64,000 nucleotides of DNA. Origin: Burkholderiaceae bacterium. GTDB lineage: Bacteria; Pseudomonadota; Gammaproteobacteria; Burkholderiales; Burkholderiaceae_F. The DNA lies in assembly GCA_017461315.1 (NCBI GenBank), contig JAFTYR010000075.1, forward strand, positions 62,001-126,000. Reading direction: 5' to 3'. The position numbers and the translations under genes were made by a program. How positions within the stretch are numbered: the stretch's first letter is position 1; every line of letters begins with the position of its first letter. This document shows, in pieces, positions 44,954 to 54,962 of the stretch. The notes beneath the pieces are model-generated. The model saw nothing but the letters and a program-made list of their open reading frames with translations. It searched no databases and had not been told where the DNA came from.

Positions 44954-45757
44954 TTAAGCAGGAACTGTAAAAATTGCTTCAGGATTATCAAATTCCATGC
45001 CACTTGCTTTTTCAAACATTTGAAGAAGCAAGGGGACAGTAAGATTTTCCTTTTCTTTATCTCGAACATCAATGATGACGCGTCCATTATGCATCATAAT
45101 GAGACGATTACCAAATCGTAATGCATCTCGCATGTTGTGCGTAATCATTAGCGCAGTCAGATGTCCTTCAGTGATTCTCTTTTTAGTGAGATTAAGAACT
45201 TTTTCTGCTGTCTTCGGATCAAGCGCCGCGGTATGTTCATCCAACAGAAGAATCTGTGGTTTCACAAGTGTTGCCATTAATAATGTAATCGCCTGTCTTT
45301 GACCGCCTGATAATGTTCCGATACGAGTCGTAAGTCTTGATTCAAGACCGAGATCTAGTTCGGCTAAAGCTTGCGTGAATTCAGCTGTTTGCTTAGGATC
45401 TGCGGACCATTTCAGTGATAATTTTTGTCCACGACGACTTGCCATTGCGAGATTTTCACCCACCTGCATATCCGCCGCAGTTCCTAGCATTGGATCTTGA
45501 AATACTCGCCCAATATATTGAGCTCGGATGTGTTCCGGCATCCGAGTCACATCAACCCCATCGATTTTGATCGTGCCACTGTCTGGCAAGAACATGCCAG
45601 CAATGCAGTTCATCAAAGTTGATTTTCCAGAACCATTTGAACCAATCACGGTGGTCCAGTCACCTTCTTCTAATTTTAGATTGACGCCTCTTAATGCTTT
45701 CTTTTCATTAGGAGTGTTCGGGAAAAAAGTTTTCTTAAGACCTTGAATTTCAAGCAT
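44954..45757 (-). CDS. ABC importer ATP-binding protein (PF04392-associated class)
   Basis: ATPase of 267 residues with Walker A GSNGSGKST (about 38-46), the signature TLSGGQRQAITLLMA, Walker B ILLLDEHTAALDP (note His in place of the more common Pro after Glu) and switch His in LMITHNMRDAL. The DEHTAALDP variant is characteristic of the importers that pair with a BPD_transp_2 permease and an ABC_sub_bind protein, as here. The substrate is unknown; some members transport tryptophan or related aromatic compounds. Confidence 0.88.
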   Translation of the reverse strand: MLEIQGLKKTFFPNTPNEKKALRGVNLKLEEGDWTTVIGSNGSGKSTLMNCIAGMFLPDSGTIKIDGVDVTRMPEHIRAQYIGRVFQDPMLGTAADMQVGENLAMASRRGQKLSLKWSADPKQTAEFTQALAELDLGLESRLTTRIGTLSGGQRQAITLLMATLVKPQILLLDEHTAALDPKTAEKVLNLTKKRITEGHLTALMITHNMRDALRFGNRLIMMHNGRVIIDVRDKEKENLTVPLLLQMFEKASGMEFDNPEAIFTVPA

Positions 45758-45759
45758 GT

Positions 45760-46644
45760 TTAATTCCTTTTGCGCATTTCATTTAGTTTTCCACGCATCA
45801 GGGGCATTGAAAGAGCAATGGCAACTAAAATTGCTGTAAAGAGCTTTAGGTCGTTGGGAGGCATACCCATTTCGAGCACCGCCGCGATCACAATACGGTA
45901 AACAATAGAACCTAAAATAACTGAAATCAAAAGGTTCATGAAACTGCGAGTACCGAATAGAACTTCTCCAATAATGACAGAAGCTAGACCAATCACAATG
46001 GTTCCAGTTCCCATGCCTACGTCAGCAAAGCCGTTACTTTGAGCAACAAGCGCACCACATAAAGCAACCAGACCGTTAGAGATGAGAAGTCCAAGGATTA
46101 CCATGATGTCTGTATTAATACCCTGAGCTCTTGCCATTTGGGAGTTACATCCTGTTGCTCGAATCGCCGTACCGAGAACTGTTCCAAAGAACCAATACAT
46201 CAGAATTCCCACTAAAGCACAGGCTACAAAACCAACGATTAAGGTGGCTATAGGTGTTGAGACCGATAAGGTTTCTTCCGTGAGCGTAAAAACGGTTTCA
46301 CAACGAAGTAACGGGACATTGGCTTTTCCCATAACCATAAGGTTAACGGAGTAGAGACCAATCATTGTTAAGATACCGGCCAAGAGTGCGGGTATCTTAA
46401 GTTTAGTCGTCAGTAAAGCCGTAACGGTTCCTCCGATACATCCCGCAAGCATGGCTAAGGACATTGCTATCCAAGGACTTTGTCCCATGTCGATGAGGGT
46501 CGCAGCCACCGCCGCTCCCAACGGAAACGTTCCTTCTACCGACAAATCGGCAACATCTAAAACTCGGAAAGTTAAAAAGACGCCCAAAGCCATAATCGCC
46601 CAAAGAAGTCCCTGGGAGATTGTCGCAATAATAAGATCTTGCAT
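45760..46644 (-). CDS. ABC importer permease (BPD_transp_2 family)
   Basis: Inner-membrane permease of 294 residues with about eight hydrophobic segments. It belongs to the branched-chain amino acid/sugar permease superfamily: FRVLDVADLSVEGTFPLGAAVAATLI at the N-terminus and the cytoplasmic loop GTAIRATGCNSQMARAQGIN that contacts the ATPase. It lies two bases upstream of the ATPase gene and six bases after the binding protein gene in transcription order, a single operon. Confidence 0.9.
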   Translation of the reverse strand: MQDLIIATISQGLLWAIMALGVFLTFRVLDVADLSVEGTFPLGAAVAATLIDMGQSPWIAMSLAMLAGCIGGTVTALLTTKLKIPALLAGILTMIGLYSVNLMVMGKANVPLLRCETVFTLTEETLSVSTPIATLIVGFVACALVGILMYWFFGTVLGTAIRATGCNSQMARAQGINTDIMVILGLLISNGLVALCGALVAQSNGFADVGMGTGTIVIGLASVIIGEVLFGTRSFMNLLISVILGSIVYRIVIAAVLEMGMPPNDLKLFTAILVAIALSMPLMRGKLNEMRKRN

Positions 46645-46650
46645 GTAGGG

Positions 46651-47640
46651 TTATTCCACTAATTCAATCTGCAGACCATCAGGAATCTTCACACCGAGTG
46701 CTTCTGCAGCGCGTTTATTAACGAGAGTTTTGAAGTTGTTCTGGAAACGAATCGCCATATCTTGTGGTTTGGATTTTTTGTCCAAGATGTCCGCTGCCAT
46801 GTCGCCAGCAATCTTACCGAGTTCATAGTAATCTAGAGCAATCGCCGCAGTAGCTCCACTTTTTACCATACCGCCTTCACCTGTAAAGACTGGAAGCTTT
46901 GCTGGTTCGGTGATCTTAATCAGAGCAGGAACTGCAGAAGCGATCGTGTTATCTGTAGGGGCATAAATCAGATCGACTTTACCGACTAAGCTCTGAGCCG
47001 CTTGCTGAATATCATTCACATTAGATACCGTGGCTTCTAACACATTAAGGTTGTACTTTTGAGCTTCTTTCTTAAAGATATCAATCTGGCGCTGAGAGTT
47101 AATTTCGCTAGACGAATAGATAGCACCAATATTTTTGGTTTGAGGATAGAACTTCAAGATGAGTTCTACTAACTTATCAATAGGAGCCATATCGGAGGAG
47201 CCCGTAACATTGGTTCCTGGTTTGTCATTGCTTTTAACGAGTTTAGCGATCTCGAAATCGGTTACGGCAGTTGCGACGATAGGCGTCTTTGTGGTTGCGT
47301 TGGCCACAGTTTGCGCTGCGGGCGTCGCAATTGCGCCGATCAAATCAACCTTGTTACTCATAAAACGTTGAGCAATATTACGGAGGTTAGATTGGTCGGC
47401 TTGTGCATTTTGTTGATCAAATTTCACATTTTCTCCAGCTTTAAAACCACGGTTTGCTAATGCATCAACAAAACCGCGATTTGCCGCATCCAACGCATTG
47501 TGTTCTACCAATTGAACAATACCGATCTGCAATACTTTCTTTTCTGAAGCGGATTTACTTGCTTGTTTATCATCACAAGCCGTTAGAGAAAGAGCAGTTG
47601 CAACGGCAACAGCCATAAGACATAAACGTGAAAATTTCAT
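46651..47640 (-). CDS. ABC importer substrate-binding lipoprotein (ABC_sub_bind, PF04392)
   Basis: A 329-residue periplasm-facing lipoprotein (lipobox LTAC, Cys22). Family features: LQIGIVQLVEHNALDAANRGFVDAL at the start of the mature protein, KTPIVATAVTDFEIAKLV and KNIGAIYSSSEINSQRQI, then LIYAPTDNTIASAVPAL. The ATG at 47640 has GAAGAG seven bases upstream; the frame extends 27 bases further upstream without a better start. The family includes the tryptophan-linked TrpX proteins, but nothing here fixes the ligand. Confidence 0.88.
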   Translation of the reverse strand: MKFSRLCLMAVAVATALSLTACDDKQASKSASEKKVLQIGIVQLVEHNALDAANRGFVDALANRGFKAGENVKFDQQNAQADQSNLRNIAQRFMSNKVDLIGAIATPAAQTVANATTKTPIVATAVTDFEIAKLVKSNDKPGTNVTGSSDMAPIDKLVELILKFYPQTKNIGAIYSSSEINSQRQIDIFKKEAQKYNLNVLEATVSNVNDIQQAAQSLVGKVDLIYAPTDNTIASAVPALIKITEPAKLPVFTGEGGMVKSGATAAIALDYYELGKIAGDMAADILDKKSKPQDMAIRFQNNFKTLVNKRAAEALGVKIPDGLQIELVE

Positions 47641-47723
47641 AACAGACTCTTCTTGGAAAAAATTCAAGGATTAGGTAGATTGTATCAATCGGAATATCTA
47701 AAAATTACGCTACAGGAGAGAAT

Positions 47724-48155
47724 TTATGCGTTCATGTTTAAAGATTCGATTAACTTTTCAGGTGTTAATATAAAAAAACCTTCTTTAGCACTTTTTTTCC
47801 GACACCGTAGAACTAATTTATCCCGGCTAACTAAATACTGAGCTTGTGCTGAAAGTGCTAGGTTTAAAAATTTCTGATCGTCTGAATCAAGGCACATAGT
47901 ACTTGCAGATTGAGTCATGTCGTACTTAGTTGCAATAGAAGTCCAAGATTCGATAAGTCGATCTACCGTTTGTTGCGTTAGTTTAAATTGACTACGGCTT
48001 AAAACATCACGTAATTCAAAAAGTGTTTCTTCTGAGTAGATCGCTTCTATTTCACGATTTTGAATTTTTGTGAGTAAAGCAGAGGTGTTTGGATTATTGA
48101 AATATAGAAAATCTAAAATAACGTTTGTATCAAAAACAACTCGAATTAAATTCAT
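47724..48155 (-). CDS. PIN-domain protein (putative toxin-type ribonuclease)
   Basis: A 143-residue PIN-domain protein of the putative toxin group (COG1569 type). The acidic residues expected for a metal-dependent RNase are present: Asp9 in VFDTNVILD, Glu in SEETLFELRDVLS, Asp in LDSDDQKFLNLAL and Asp in LVSRDKLVL. No antitoxin gene precedes or follows it; its neighbours are mdh and an ABC importer. The ATG directly follows a run of nine T bases that belongs to the mdh terminator, and there is no ribosome-binding sequence. Expression is therefore probably very low. It may be an orphan toxin or a housekeeping nuclease. Confidence 0.8.
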   Translation of the reverse strand: MNLIRVVFDTNVILDFLYFNNPNTSALLTKIQNREIEAIYSEETLFELRDVLSRSQFKLTQQTVDRLIESWTSIATKYDMTQSASTMCLDSDDQKFLNLALSAQAQYLVSRDKLVLRCRKKSAKEGFFILTPEKLIESLNMNA

Positions 48156-48187
48156 AAAAAAAAACGGTTGCCCGTAAAGGGCAACCG
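48156..48187 (-). terminator. Rho-independent terminator of mdh
   Basis: On the minus strand, CGGTTGCCC/GGGCAACCG (9-base perfect stem, 48165-48187, loop of five) is followed by nine T bases (48164-48156), 15 bases after the mdh stop. The ATG of the PIN gene follows immediately. Confidence 0.9.
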
Positions 48188-48202
48188 TGCATTTAGAGAG
48201 AA

Positions 48203-49186
48203 TTAGCCAATCAATTCATCAACAATTTTACGTTCTTCTTCAAGCGCTACGATATTACGAGCAATACCAGCCTTCTGTTCTTCCGTTAATTGAAGACCTT
48301 GAACGATCTGATAATCACCATCTTTACAGATGCATGGGAAACCGAAGACAAGACCTTCGGGAACACCATAAGAACCATCAGATGGAACAGCCATAGTAAC
48401 CCATTGATCGTTAGAACCTAAAACCCAGTCGCGAACATGGTCAATCGCTGCATTAGCAGCCGAAGCCGCAGAGGAGTGACCTCGAGCTTCAATAATAGCG
48501 CTACCACGTTTTGCTACCGTCGGAGTAAAGTTGTCCGTGTACCAAGTTGCATCCAATGTATCGGCTACTTTCTTTTCACCAATCTTCGTTTGGTTCAAAT
48601 CTGGATACATGGTGTTGCCATGATTTCCCCACACTACAAGATCCGTGATTTCATCGACAGCACAGTCATACTTTTGAGCCAATTGAGTCAAAGCGCGGTT
48701 GTGGTCTAGACGCATCATTGCGGTGAAGTTGCGTGGATTAATGGAAGGAGCACAACGTCGAGCAATGTAGGCATTGGTATTGCACGGATTTCCAACAACG
48801 AGAACCTTGATATTCTTGTTAGAAGATTGGTCAATGGCCTTACCTTGTTCGATAAAGATACGAGCATTTGCTTCGATAAGATCCTTACGTTGCATATCCT
48901 TAGAACGAGGACGAGCACCTACGAGAAATGCTACATCAGCGCCTTCGAAACATTCCACTGGATCCGATGTGCTATTTAAACTTGCCAATAAGGGGAAGGC
49001 ACAATCGTCCAATTCCATCATAACGCCACGAACGGCCTTGATGGAGGTCTCATTGTTACGTTCTAACAACCAGAGGTTGATCGGTTGATCTTTACCAAAA
49101 ACTTCCCCGGCACAGATTCTAAAGAGTAAAGAATAACCGATTTGTCCAGCCGCACCTGTAACAACAACTTTCATAGGTTTTTTCAT
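48203..49186 (-). CDS. mdh: Malate dehydrogenase
   Basis: Interconverts malate and oxaloacetate with NAD in the TCA cycle. The 327-residue protein belongs to the cytosolic-type bacterial group: [16 protein letters not shown] (Rossmann loop), [19 protein letters not shown] with the substrate Arg, [12 protein letters not shown] and [14 protein letters not shown] with the catalytic His. It is divergent from the 2-oxoglutarate dehydrogenase operon, another TCA step. The ATG at 49186 has AAGGA eleven bases upstream; a second ATG four codons later is possible. Confidence 0.96.
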   Translation of the reverse strand: MKKPMKVVVTGAAGQIGYSLLFRICAGEVFGKDQPINLWLLERNNETSIKAVRGVMMELDDCAFPLLASLNSTSDPVECFEGADVAFLVGARPRSKDMQRKDLIEANARIFIEQGKAIDQSSNKNIKVLVVGNPCNTNAYIARRCAPSINPRNFTAMMRLDHNRALTQLAQKYDCAVDEITDLVVWGNHGNTMYPDLNQTKIGEKKVADTLDATWYTDNFTPTVAKRGSAIIEARGHSSAASAANAAIDHVRDWVLGSNDQWVTMAVPSDGSYGVPEGLVFGFPCICKDGDYQIVQGLQLTEEQKAGIARNIVALEEERKIVDELIG

Positions 49187-49380
49187 GATATTTTGATTTC
49201 CTTTTAACCGAGAATGTATCAGTTGAAAATGATAAAACTAATTCTCTTAGTTTACAGCGACGTTGCAATGAAATTGAAGTTTTAAAACAACGAATCTATA
49301 GAGATTAGAGACAAAATCTTGGCATGTAACTTGGGTTAAATTTTCTCTTACAAACTTGGATCTGACTGAGGAATTAAGAC

Positions 49381-49409
49381 TTTAGATACATAGAGGTCTT
49401 TGTTAAAAT
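49381..49409 (+). promoter_or_regulatory. Candidate promoter of sucA
   Basis: TTTAGA (49381-49386), 17-base spacer, TAAAAT (49404-49409), 47 bases before the sucA ATG. The rest of the 269-base gap between mdh and sucA is AT-rich, with no ORF or strong hairpin that I can see. Confidence 0.45.
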
Positions 49410-49455
49410 TCCAAGATTAGCCATTTTGATAATAAGATGACTGTGGGGTAACGGT

Positions 49456-52266
49456 ATGGCGAATCAAGATAAAAGTTCTTTTCTTTTTATGACAAATGCA
49501 CCCTATATAGAAGAACTTTATGAAAAGTATTTACAAAACGCCACCTCTGTTTCCGCTGAATGGCGCTCTTACTTTGATCAGGTCCACCAAGCCTCTGAAG
49601 TTAAAGAAAAAAACTATTTAGAACCGATACACGAGGTTATTTCTGTTTCTTCCGAAAAGACTATTCATGAGATCGCACGAAAACAAGTTGGAGTGCAATC
49701 CCTTATTGGTGCTTACCGTTTTTTAGGAAACCGTAGAGCGAATTTAGATCCTCTAAAAAGGAAAGAAAAACCTAAAATTGCTGAATTAGAGCCGTCTTTT
49801 TATGGATTAAATGAATCAGATATGGGAAAGATTTTTTCCACTACCAATACATATTTTGGTGCTGATTCTATGACGTTAAAGGAACTAATCCAGGCACTCG
49901 AACAGACTTACTGTGGCAATATCGGTATCGAGTACATGTATATCAGTGACCCTGTTATTAAGCGTTGGTGGCAGGAAAAATTGGAGTCGATTCGATCTGA
50001 ACCGACTTTAAGTGATAAAACTAAAAGAACAATTCTTTCCTATCTGACTGAGGCGGAAGGGTTGGAGCGATATTTACATACTCGATATGTGGGACAAAAA
50101 CGTTTTTCCCTAGAAGGTGGAGAAAGTTTTATTGTCTCGATGAATCATTTGGTCGAGTTGGCGACTCAACAAGGATTGGAAGAAGTCGTTATTGGAATGG
50201 CTCACCGGGGTCGTTTAAATGTTCTTGTGAATGTTTTAGGAAAGTCACCCAAAGATTTGTTTGCGGAATTTGAAGGTAAGTATTCCAGCATGGATTTACC
50301 GGCCGGAGATGTGAAGTATCACAATGGGTTTTCTAGTGACATCCTAACGACTTTAGGTCCCATTCATTTGTCTTTAGCTTTTAATCCGTCGCATTTAGAA
50401 ATCGTAGATCCTGTGGTAGCAGGTTCTGTACGAGCTCGTCAGGATCAAAAGTTAGATTACCAAGGTAAAAAGGTGATGGGTGTGATGGTTCATGGCGACG
50501 CCGCTTTTGCCGGACAAGGCGTTGTGATGGAAACGCTTAATTTAGCGGATACCCGTGGCTATGGTATCGGTGGCACATTCCATATTGTCATCAATAATCA
50601 GATTGGTTTTACAACTTCAGATCCAAGAGATAAGGGGTCAATGACTTATAGTACCGATCCAGCTAAATTGATAGAAGCTCCCGTTCTTCATGTTAACGGG
50701 GATGACCCGGAGTCGGTTGTTTTAGCGACCCAACTTGCCATGGAGTTTCGTAATCAATTTTCTCGTGATGTTGTATTGGATATTGTTTGCTTCCGTCGAT
50801 TGGGTCATAACGAACAAGATACACCGTCTTTGACACAGCCTCTAATGTATCGAAAGATTGATGTTCATCCCGGAACAAGAGCTTTATACGGGACTCGATT
50901 AGTAGAAGAAGGAATTCTTAAAGACTCAGATGTAAAGAAGCTGATTGCGACTTATCGACGTGATTTAGAAAATGGAATCGCTCCCCGAAAAACTCAAATA
51001 GCTTTTGATGATTCGGATGCAATGGATTGGTCCCGATACGATGGTCGCTGGACGGATTATATTCGTACGGCTGTTCCTGAAAATGAGATTATTGAACTTG
51101 GTGAAATTCTAACGACGGTTCCAGAGCACTTTAAATTACATCCACTTTTACAAAAAGTGATTAATGATCGAAAAGCGATGTTGGCAGAACAAAGTGATGT
51201 TGACTGGGGACTTGCGGAACATTTAGCTTTTGCTACTTTATTGTCCGATGGCTATTCTGTTCGAATCTCAGGTGAAGATAGCGGTCGAGGTACTTTCAGT
51301 CACCGTCATGCGGTCTGGCACGATCAGAATCGAGAGCGCTGGGATTCGGGTACTTGGATTCCATTAGAGCATTTGTTCCCTAATCAGGGACGATTCACAG
51401 TTATTGATTCGGTTCTATCTGAAGAAGCCGTTCTTGGCTATGAATATGGTTATGCGTTATCGTCACCTAAATGTCTAACAATTTGGGAAGCGCAGTTTGG
51501 TGACTTTGCTAACGGGGCACAGGTGGTGATTGATCAATTTATTTCATCTGGCGAAGCAAAGTGGGGGAGAAGATCGGGACTTACTATGATGTTGCCCCAT
51601 GGTTATGAAGGACAAGGTCCTGAACATTCATCGGCGAGAGTGGAACGTTACCTGCAGTTAGCCTCTGATCACAATATGTTGATTATGCAACCCACGACCG
51701 CCGCTCAGATCTTCCACCTTCTACGACGCCAAATGCTTGGAACCGTGCGTAAGCCTTTAATTATTTTTACACCAAAGAGTTTATTGAGAAACAAGAGCGC
51801 CTCTAGCCCGCTTCAAGCACTCTCAGAAGGCGTGTTTTTACCTGTTATTGGCGAAACAGACGCAATCGAAGCCTCTGATGTTCGTCGCATTATTCTATGT
51901 ACGGGGAAGGTTTACTACGAATTACACAAAAAGCGTTCTGAAAAGCAATTAAAACATGTGGCTTTGATTCGTGTAGAGCAACTGTATCCATTTCCAGAAA
52001 AAGAACTAGAAGTCCAAATGAATCGATATCCCAGTGCTGAAGAGATTGTTTGGGTACAAGATGAACCACAAAATCAGGGTGCTTGGACATATATGACCCC
52101 ATTGATTTGGCAACTCATGAAAAAGGGACAAACGCTAGCATACGCAGGGCGCGAAGCTTCCTCGTCTCCAGCTGTCGGCTACGCAACACGTCATCACGAA
52201 CAACTTAAAACTCTTTTAGAAGACGCTTTTGCAGATGAGTTAAAAGAGTTTAAACAAACAAAATAA
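49456..52266 (+). CDS. sucA: 2-oxoglutarate dehydrogenase E1 component
   Basis: Thiamine diphosphate-dependent decarboxylase of the 2-oxoglutarate dehydrogenase complex (TCA cycle). The 936-residue protein has the N-terminal NAPYIEELYEKYLQNATSVS segment that binds E2, GMAHRGRLNVLVN, the ThDP motif VHGDAAFAGQG through INNQIGFTTS, and the C-terminal EAQFGDFANGAQVVIDQFI. The GGGGTAACGGT stretch before the ATG is the likely ribosome site. It is first in the order sucA-sucB-lpd. Confidence 0.97.
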   Translation: MANQDKSSFLFMTNAPYIEELYEKYLQNATSVSAEWRSYFDQVHQASEVKEKNYLEPIHEVISVSSEKTIHEIARKQVGVQSLIGAYRFLGNRRANLDPLKRKEKPKIAELEPSFYGLNESDMGKIFSTTNTYFGADSMTLKELIQALEQTYCGNIGIEYMYISDPVIKRWWQEKLESIRSEPTLSDKTKRTILSYLTEAEGLERYLHTRYVGQKRFSLEGGESFIVSMNHLVELATQQGLEEVVIGMAHRGRLNVLVNVLGKSPKDLFAEFEGKYSSMDLPAGDVKYHNGFSSDILTTLGPIHLSLAFNPSHLEIVDPVVAGSVRARQDQKLDYQGKKVMGVMVHGDAAFAGQGVVMETLNLADTRGYGIGGTFHIVINNQIGFTTSDPRDKGSMTYSTDPAKLIEAPVLHVNGDDPESVVLATQLAMEFRNQFSRDVVLDIVCFRRLGHNEQDTPSLTQPLMYRKIDVHPGTRALYGTRLVEEGILKDSDVKKLIATYRRDLENGIAPRKTQIAFDDSDAMDWSRYDGRWTDYIRTAVPENEIIELGEILTTVPEHFKLHPLLQKVINDRKAMLAEQSDVDWGLAEHLAFATLLSDGYSVRISGEDSGRGTFSHRHAVWHDQNRERWDSGTWIPLEHLFPNQGRFTVIDSVLSEEAVLGYEYGYALSSPKCLTIWEAQFGDFANGAQVVIDQFISSGEAKWGRRSGLTMMLPHGYEGQGPEHSSARVERYLQLASDHNMLIMQPTTAAQIFHLLRRQMLGTVRKPLIIFTPKSLLRNKSASSPLQALSEGVFLPVIGETDAIEASDVRRIILCTGKVYYELHKKRSEKQLKHVALIRVEQLYPFPEKELEVQMNRYPSAEEIVWVQDEPQNQGAWTYMTPLIWQLMKKGQTLAYAGREASSSPAVGYATRHHEQLKTLLEDAFADELKEFKQTK

Positions 52267-52294
52267 TCGAATTTAGATTTATAGAGGAACGGTT

Positions 52295-53500
52295 ATGTCT
52301 TTGCTCGAAGTTAAAGTACCTCAACTTTCAGAGTCGATTTCTGAGGCTACACTTGTCGAATGGAATAAAAGAGTCGGAGACCAAGTACAGATTGATGAGG
52401 TTCTTGTTGCCATCGAAACAGAGAAAATAGTTTTAGATATTCCATCTCCGGCAAGCGGAAAACTAGTTTCGGTTGCGGTTGAAAACGGAGCAACAGTACT
52501 GGCAGATCAAGTGATTGCTGTTATTGATACTGATGCGGTTGAAGTTCAAACGAAAACGAACGAATTAGATGCTTTGACTGAGGAAATAAAAGTGTCTCCG
52601 ATTCTTATGCCCTCAGCAGAAAAAATACTCTTAAATGAAGCTCTAGATCCTAATGAAATTAGGGGAACTGGATTAGGTGGTCGAATCACAAAGGCAGATG
52701 TTTTAAGAGAAATGGAGATTATAGAAAAAACGCCTAAACCAGTAGAGGCCGTGTCTGCTGAAGAAGAAGTGGTACAAAAAAATATGGGAGCCCATTCGGA
52801 CCGATTAGATCAAAGAGTTCCAATGTCGCGACTTCGTAGTATGGTTGCTGAGCGCTTAGTAAGAAGTCAACAAACTTCTGCGATTTTGACTACCTTTAAT
52901 GAAGTCAATATGGCCCCTGTTATTGAGTTAAGGAAGCGTTATAAAGAAGCCTTTGAGAAAAAATATAACGTTAAATTGGGCTTTATGAGTTTCTTTGTTA
53001 AAGCCGTCTGCTCAGCTCTGAAGGAATATCCCATTATCAATGCCTCAGTCGAAGGCTCCGATATTGTTTATCACAATTACTTTGATATCGGAATTGCAGT
53101 CGCATCTCCTAGAGGTCTAGTGGTTCCTGTTCTAAGGAATGCAGATCAATTAAGTTTTGCGGAAATTGAACAGCAAATTGCAGATTTTGGGCGACGTGCA
53201 AAAGAAGGAAAACTGACGATCGAGGAACTTTCGGGTGGAACCTTTACCATTTCTAATGGTGGTGTTTTTGGGTCTTTATTCTCAACACCGATTATCAATC
53301 CTCCGCAGTCGGCCATTTTAGGCGTTCATGCTACTAAAGAGCGTCCCGTTGTTGAAAATGGTGAGATTGTGATTCGTCCGATGAATTATTTTGCTCTGTC
53401 ATACGATCATAGAATTATCGATGGCCGAGAAGCGGTTTTAGCGCTCGTAGCGATCAAAAATGCACTCGAAGATCCCGCTCGTCTTCTCTTAGAAATCTAA
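52295..53500 (+). CDS. sucB: Dihydrolipoyl succinyltransferase, E2 of 2-oxoglutarate dehydrogenase
   Basis: Core enzyme of the complex, transferring succinyl groups to CoA. The 401-residue protein has one lipoyl domain with the modified Lys44 in [10 protein letters not shown], a peripheral subunit-binding segment (about 105-140, [15 protein letters not shown]) and a catalytic domain ending with [13 protein letters not shown], in which the His and Asp act in catalysis. A GAGGAACGGTT stretch precedes the ATG. The gap to sucA is 28 bases. Confidence 0.96.
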   Translation: MSLLEVKVPQLSESISEATLVEWNKRVGDQVQIDEVLVAIETEKIVLDIPSPASGKLVSVAVENGATVLADQVIAVIDTDAVEVQTKTNELDALTEEIKVSPILMPSAEKILLNEALDPNEIRGTGLGGRITKADVLREMEIIEKTPKPVEAVSAEEEVVQKNMGAHSDRLDQRVPMSRLRSMVAERLVRSQQTSAILTTFNEVNMAPVIELRKRYKEAFEKKYNVKLGFMSFFVKAVCSALKEYPIINASVEGSDIVYHNYFDIGIAVASPRGLVVPVLRNADQLSFAEIEQQIADFGRRAKEGKLTIEELSGGTFTISNGGVFGSLFSTPIINPPQSAILGVHATKERPVVENGEIVIRPMNYFALSYDHRIIDGREAVLALVAIKNALEDPARLLLEI

Positions 53501-53521
53501 AAGAAAGCAAAGGTGACTGTG

Positions 53522-54952
53522 ATGAATTCAGAAAGATTAACGTATGATGTCGCCGTAGTAGGGGCTGGACCTGGTGGATATATTTGTGCGATTCGTGCCT
53601 CTCAACTTGGTTTTAAGGTTTGTTGCATTGATAATTGGTTAAAGGATGGGAAACCGGCATTAGGGGGAACTTGTACTAACGTTGGATGTATTCCTTCTAA
53701 ATGCTTATTGAAGTCAACTGAACTCTTTGAAGAAATTTTGCATGCACAAGAGCATGGAATTTCAGTTGAGGGTGTGCGGTTTTCTATTGAAGCTATGCAA
53801 GAGCGCAAAGATCGCATTGTTTCAGAAAGCAATCAGGGGATTCAGTTTTTATTTCGAAAAAATAAGGTTGATTTTTATCTGGGAACGGCCTCCTTTGCTT
53901 CTCATAATGAAACCGGTTCTGTGTTAAATGTTATTGACCAAGAGACGATTCAAATCCATGCAAAACATGTCGTACTGGCTACCGGGAGTCGACCAAGAGA
54001 ATTTCCGGATACTCCGTTTGACGAAGATCGGATTTTATCGAACACAGGAGCTTTAGCTTTAAGGGAAACCCCAAAAACGCTTGGTATTATTGGTTCAGGG
54101 GTAATTGGACTAGAAATTGGTAGTGTGTGGGCTCGATTAGGAGCTGAGGTTCGAGTTTTAGAAGTTCAAAATCGATTGTTACCCGTAGCAGATGAAGCGA
54201 TTTCTAAGGAGTTTGGACCTTTGTTAGCTAAGCAAGGGATTGCAATCGAATTGGGCGTGAAAGTTCAAACGATTGAAAATTATGGCGATCGTGTTTTGGT
54301 TTCTTATGTGAATCGAAACGAAGAAATAGAAGAACTTTGGGTAGAACGTCTATTGATTTCGATTGGTCGAATTCCTAATACTGAAAGTCTTGGGGCTGAA
54401 TCCGTTGGTCTTTCTTTAAATGCTTCTGGTTTTATTGAAGTTGATGAAAATTGCCGAACGAATTTAGAAGGTGTCTGGGCGATTGGAGATGTAGTCCGCG
54501 GTCCAATGCTTGCTCATAAAGCCGAAGAAGAGGGCTTTGCGGTAGCTGAACGGATTAGGGGGATTGTCTCTGCGATTCATCTAGAGCGCATACCTAATGT
54601 GATTTACACCACACCAGAGGTGGCTTGGGTTGGTAAAACAGAAAAAGAATTGCGTGAAAGTGGGCGGAAAATTCGTGTTGGATTTTTTCCAATGAAAGCC
54701 AATGGTCGAGCTCGAGCAATCGGAAGTACTTCTGGCTTCGTTAAAGTTATTTCTGATGCTCAGAGTGATGAAATTTTAGGAATTCATATTTTAGGTACAC
54801 AAGCTAGTGAGATAATTGGTCAAGCGGTACAAGCGCTTGCCTTTAAAGCAAGTTCAGAGGATTTGGGGATGCTTTGTATGGCTCACCCAACTTTGAGTGA
54901 AGCTCTTAAAGAAGCCTCTTTAGCGGTAAACCATAAAGCTTTAAATATTTAA
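53522..54952 (+). CDS. lpd: Dihydrolipoyl dehydrogenase, E3
   Basis: Flavoprotein that reoxidises the lipoyl arm of E2. The 476-residue protein has the FAD motif VVGAGPGGYICA, the redox disulfide Cys51/Cys56 in GGTCTNVGCIPSK, the NAD motif IIGSGVIGLEIG, GDVVRGPMLAHKAEEEG, and the C-terminal HAHPTLSE-like AHPTLSEALKEA with the catalytic His-Glu pair. The ATG at 53522 has AAGG eight bases upstream; a GTG at 53513 is less likely. It could also serve other lipoyl complexes encoded elsewhere. Confidence 0.96.
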   Translation: MNSERLTYDVAVVGAGPGGYICAIRASQLGFKVCCIDNWLKDGKPALGGTCTNVGCIPSKCLLKSTELFEEILHAQEHGISVEGVRFSIEAMQERKDRIVSESNQGIQFLFRKNKVDFYLGTASFASHNETGSVLNVIDQETIQIHAKHVVLATGSRPREFPDTPFDEDRILSNTGALALRETPKTLGIIGSGVIGLEIGSVWARLGAEVRVLEVQNRLLPVADEAISKEFGPLLAKQGIAIELGVKVQTIENYGDRVLVSYVNRNEEIEELWVERLLISIGRIPNTESLGAESVGLSLNASGFIEVDENCRTNLEGVWAIGDVVRGPMLAHKAEEEGFAVAERIRGIVSAIHLERIPNVIYTTPEVAWVGKTEKELRESGRKIRVGFFPMKANGRARAIGSTSGFVKVISDAQSDEILGIHILGTQASEIIGQAVQALAFKASSEDLGMLCMAHPTLSEALKEASLAVNHKALNI

Positions 54953-54962
54953 TTTGATACAA

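Noticed and set aside
47724-48155. Complete toxin-antitoxin pair with the PIN-domain gene
   Set aside because: No small antitoxin-like frame is adjacent; neighbours are mdh and an ABC importer.
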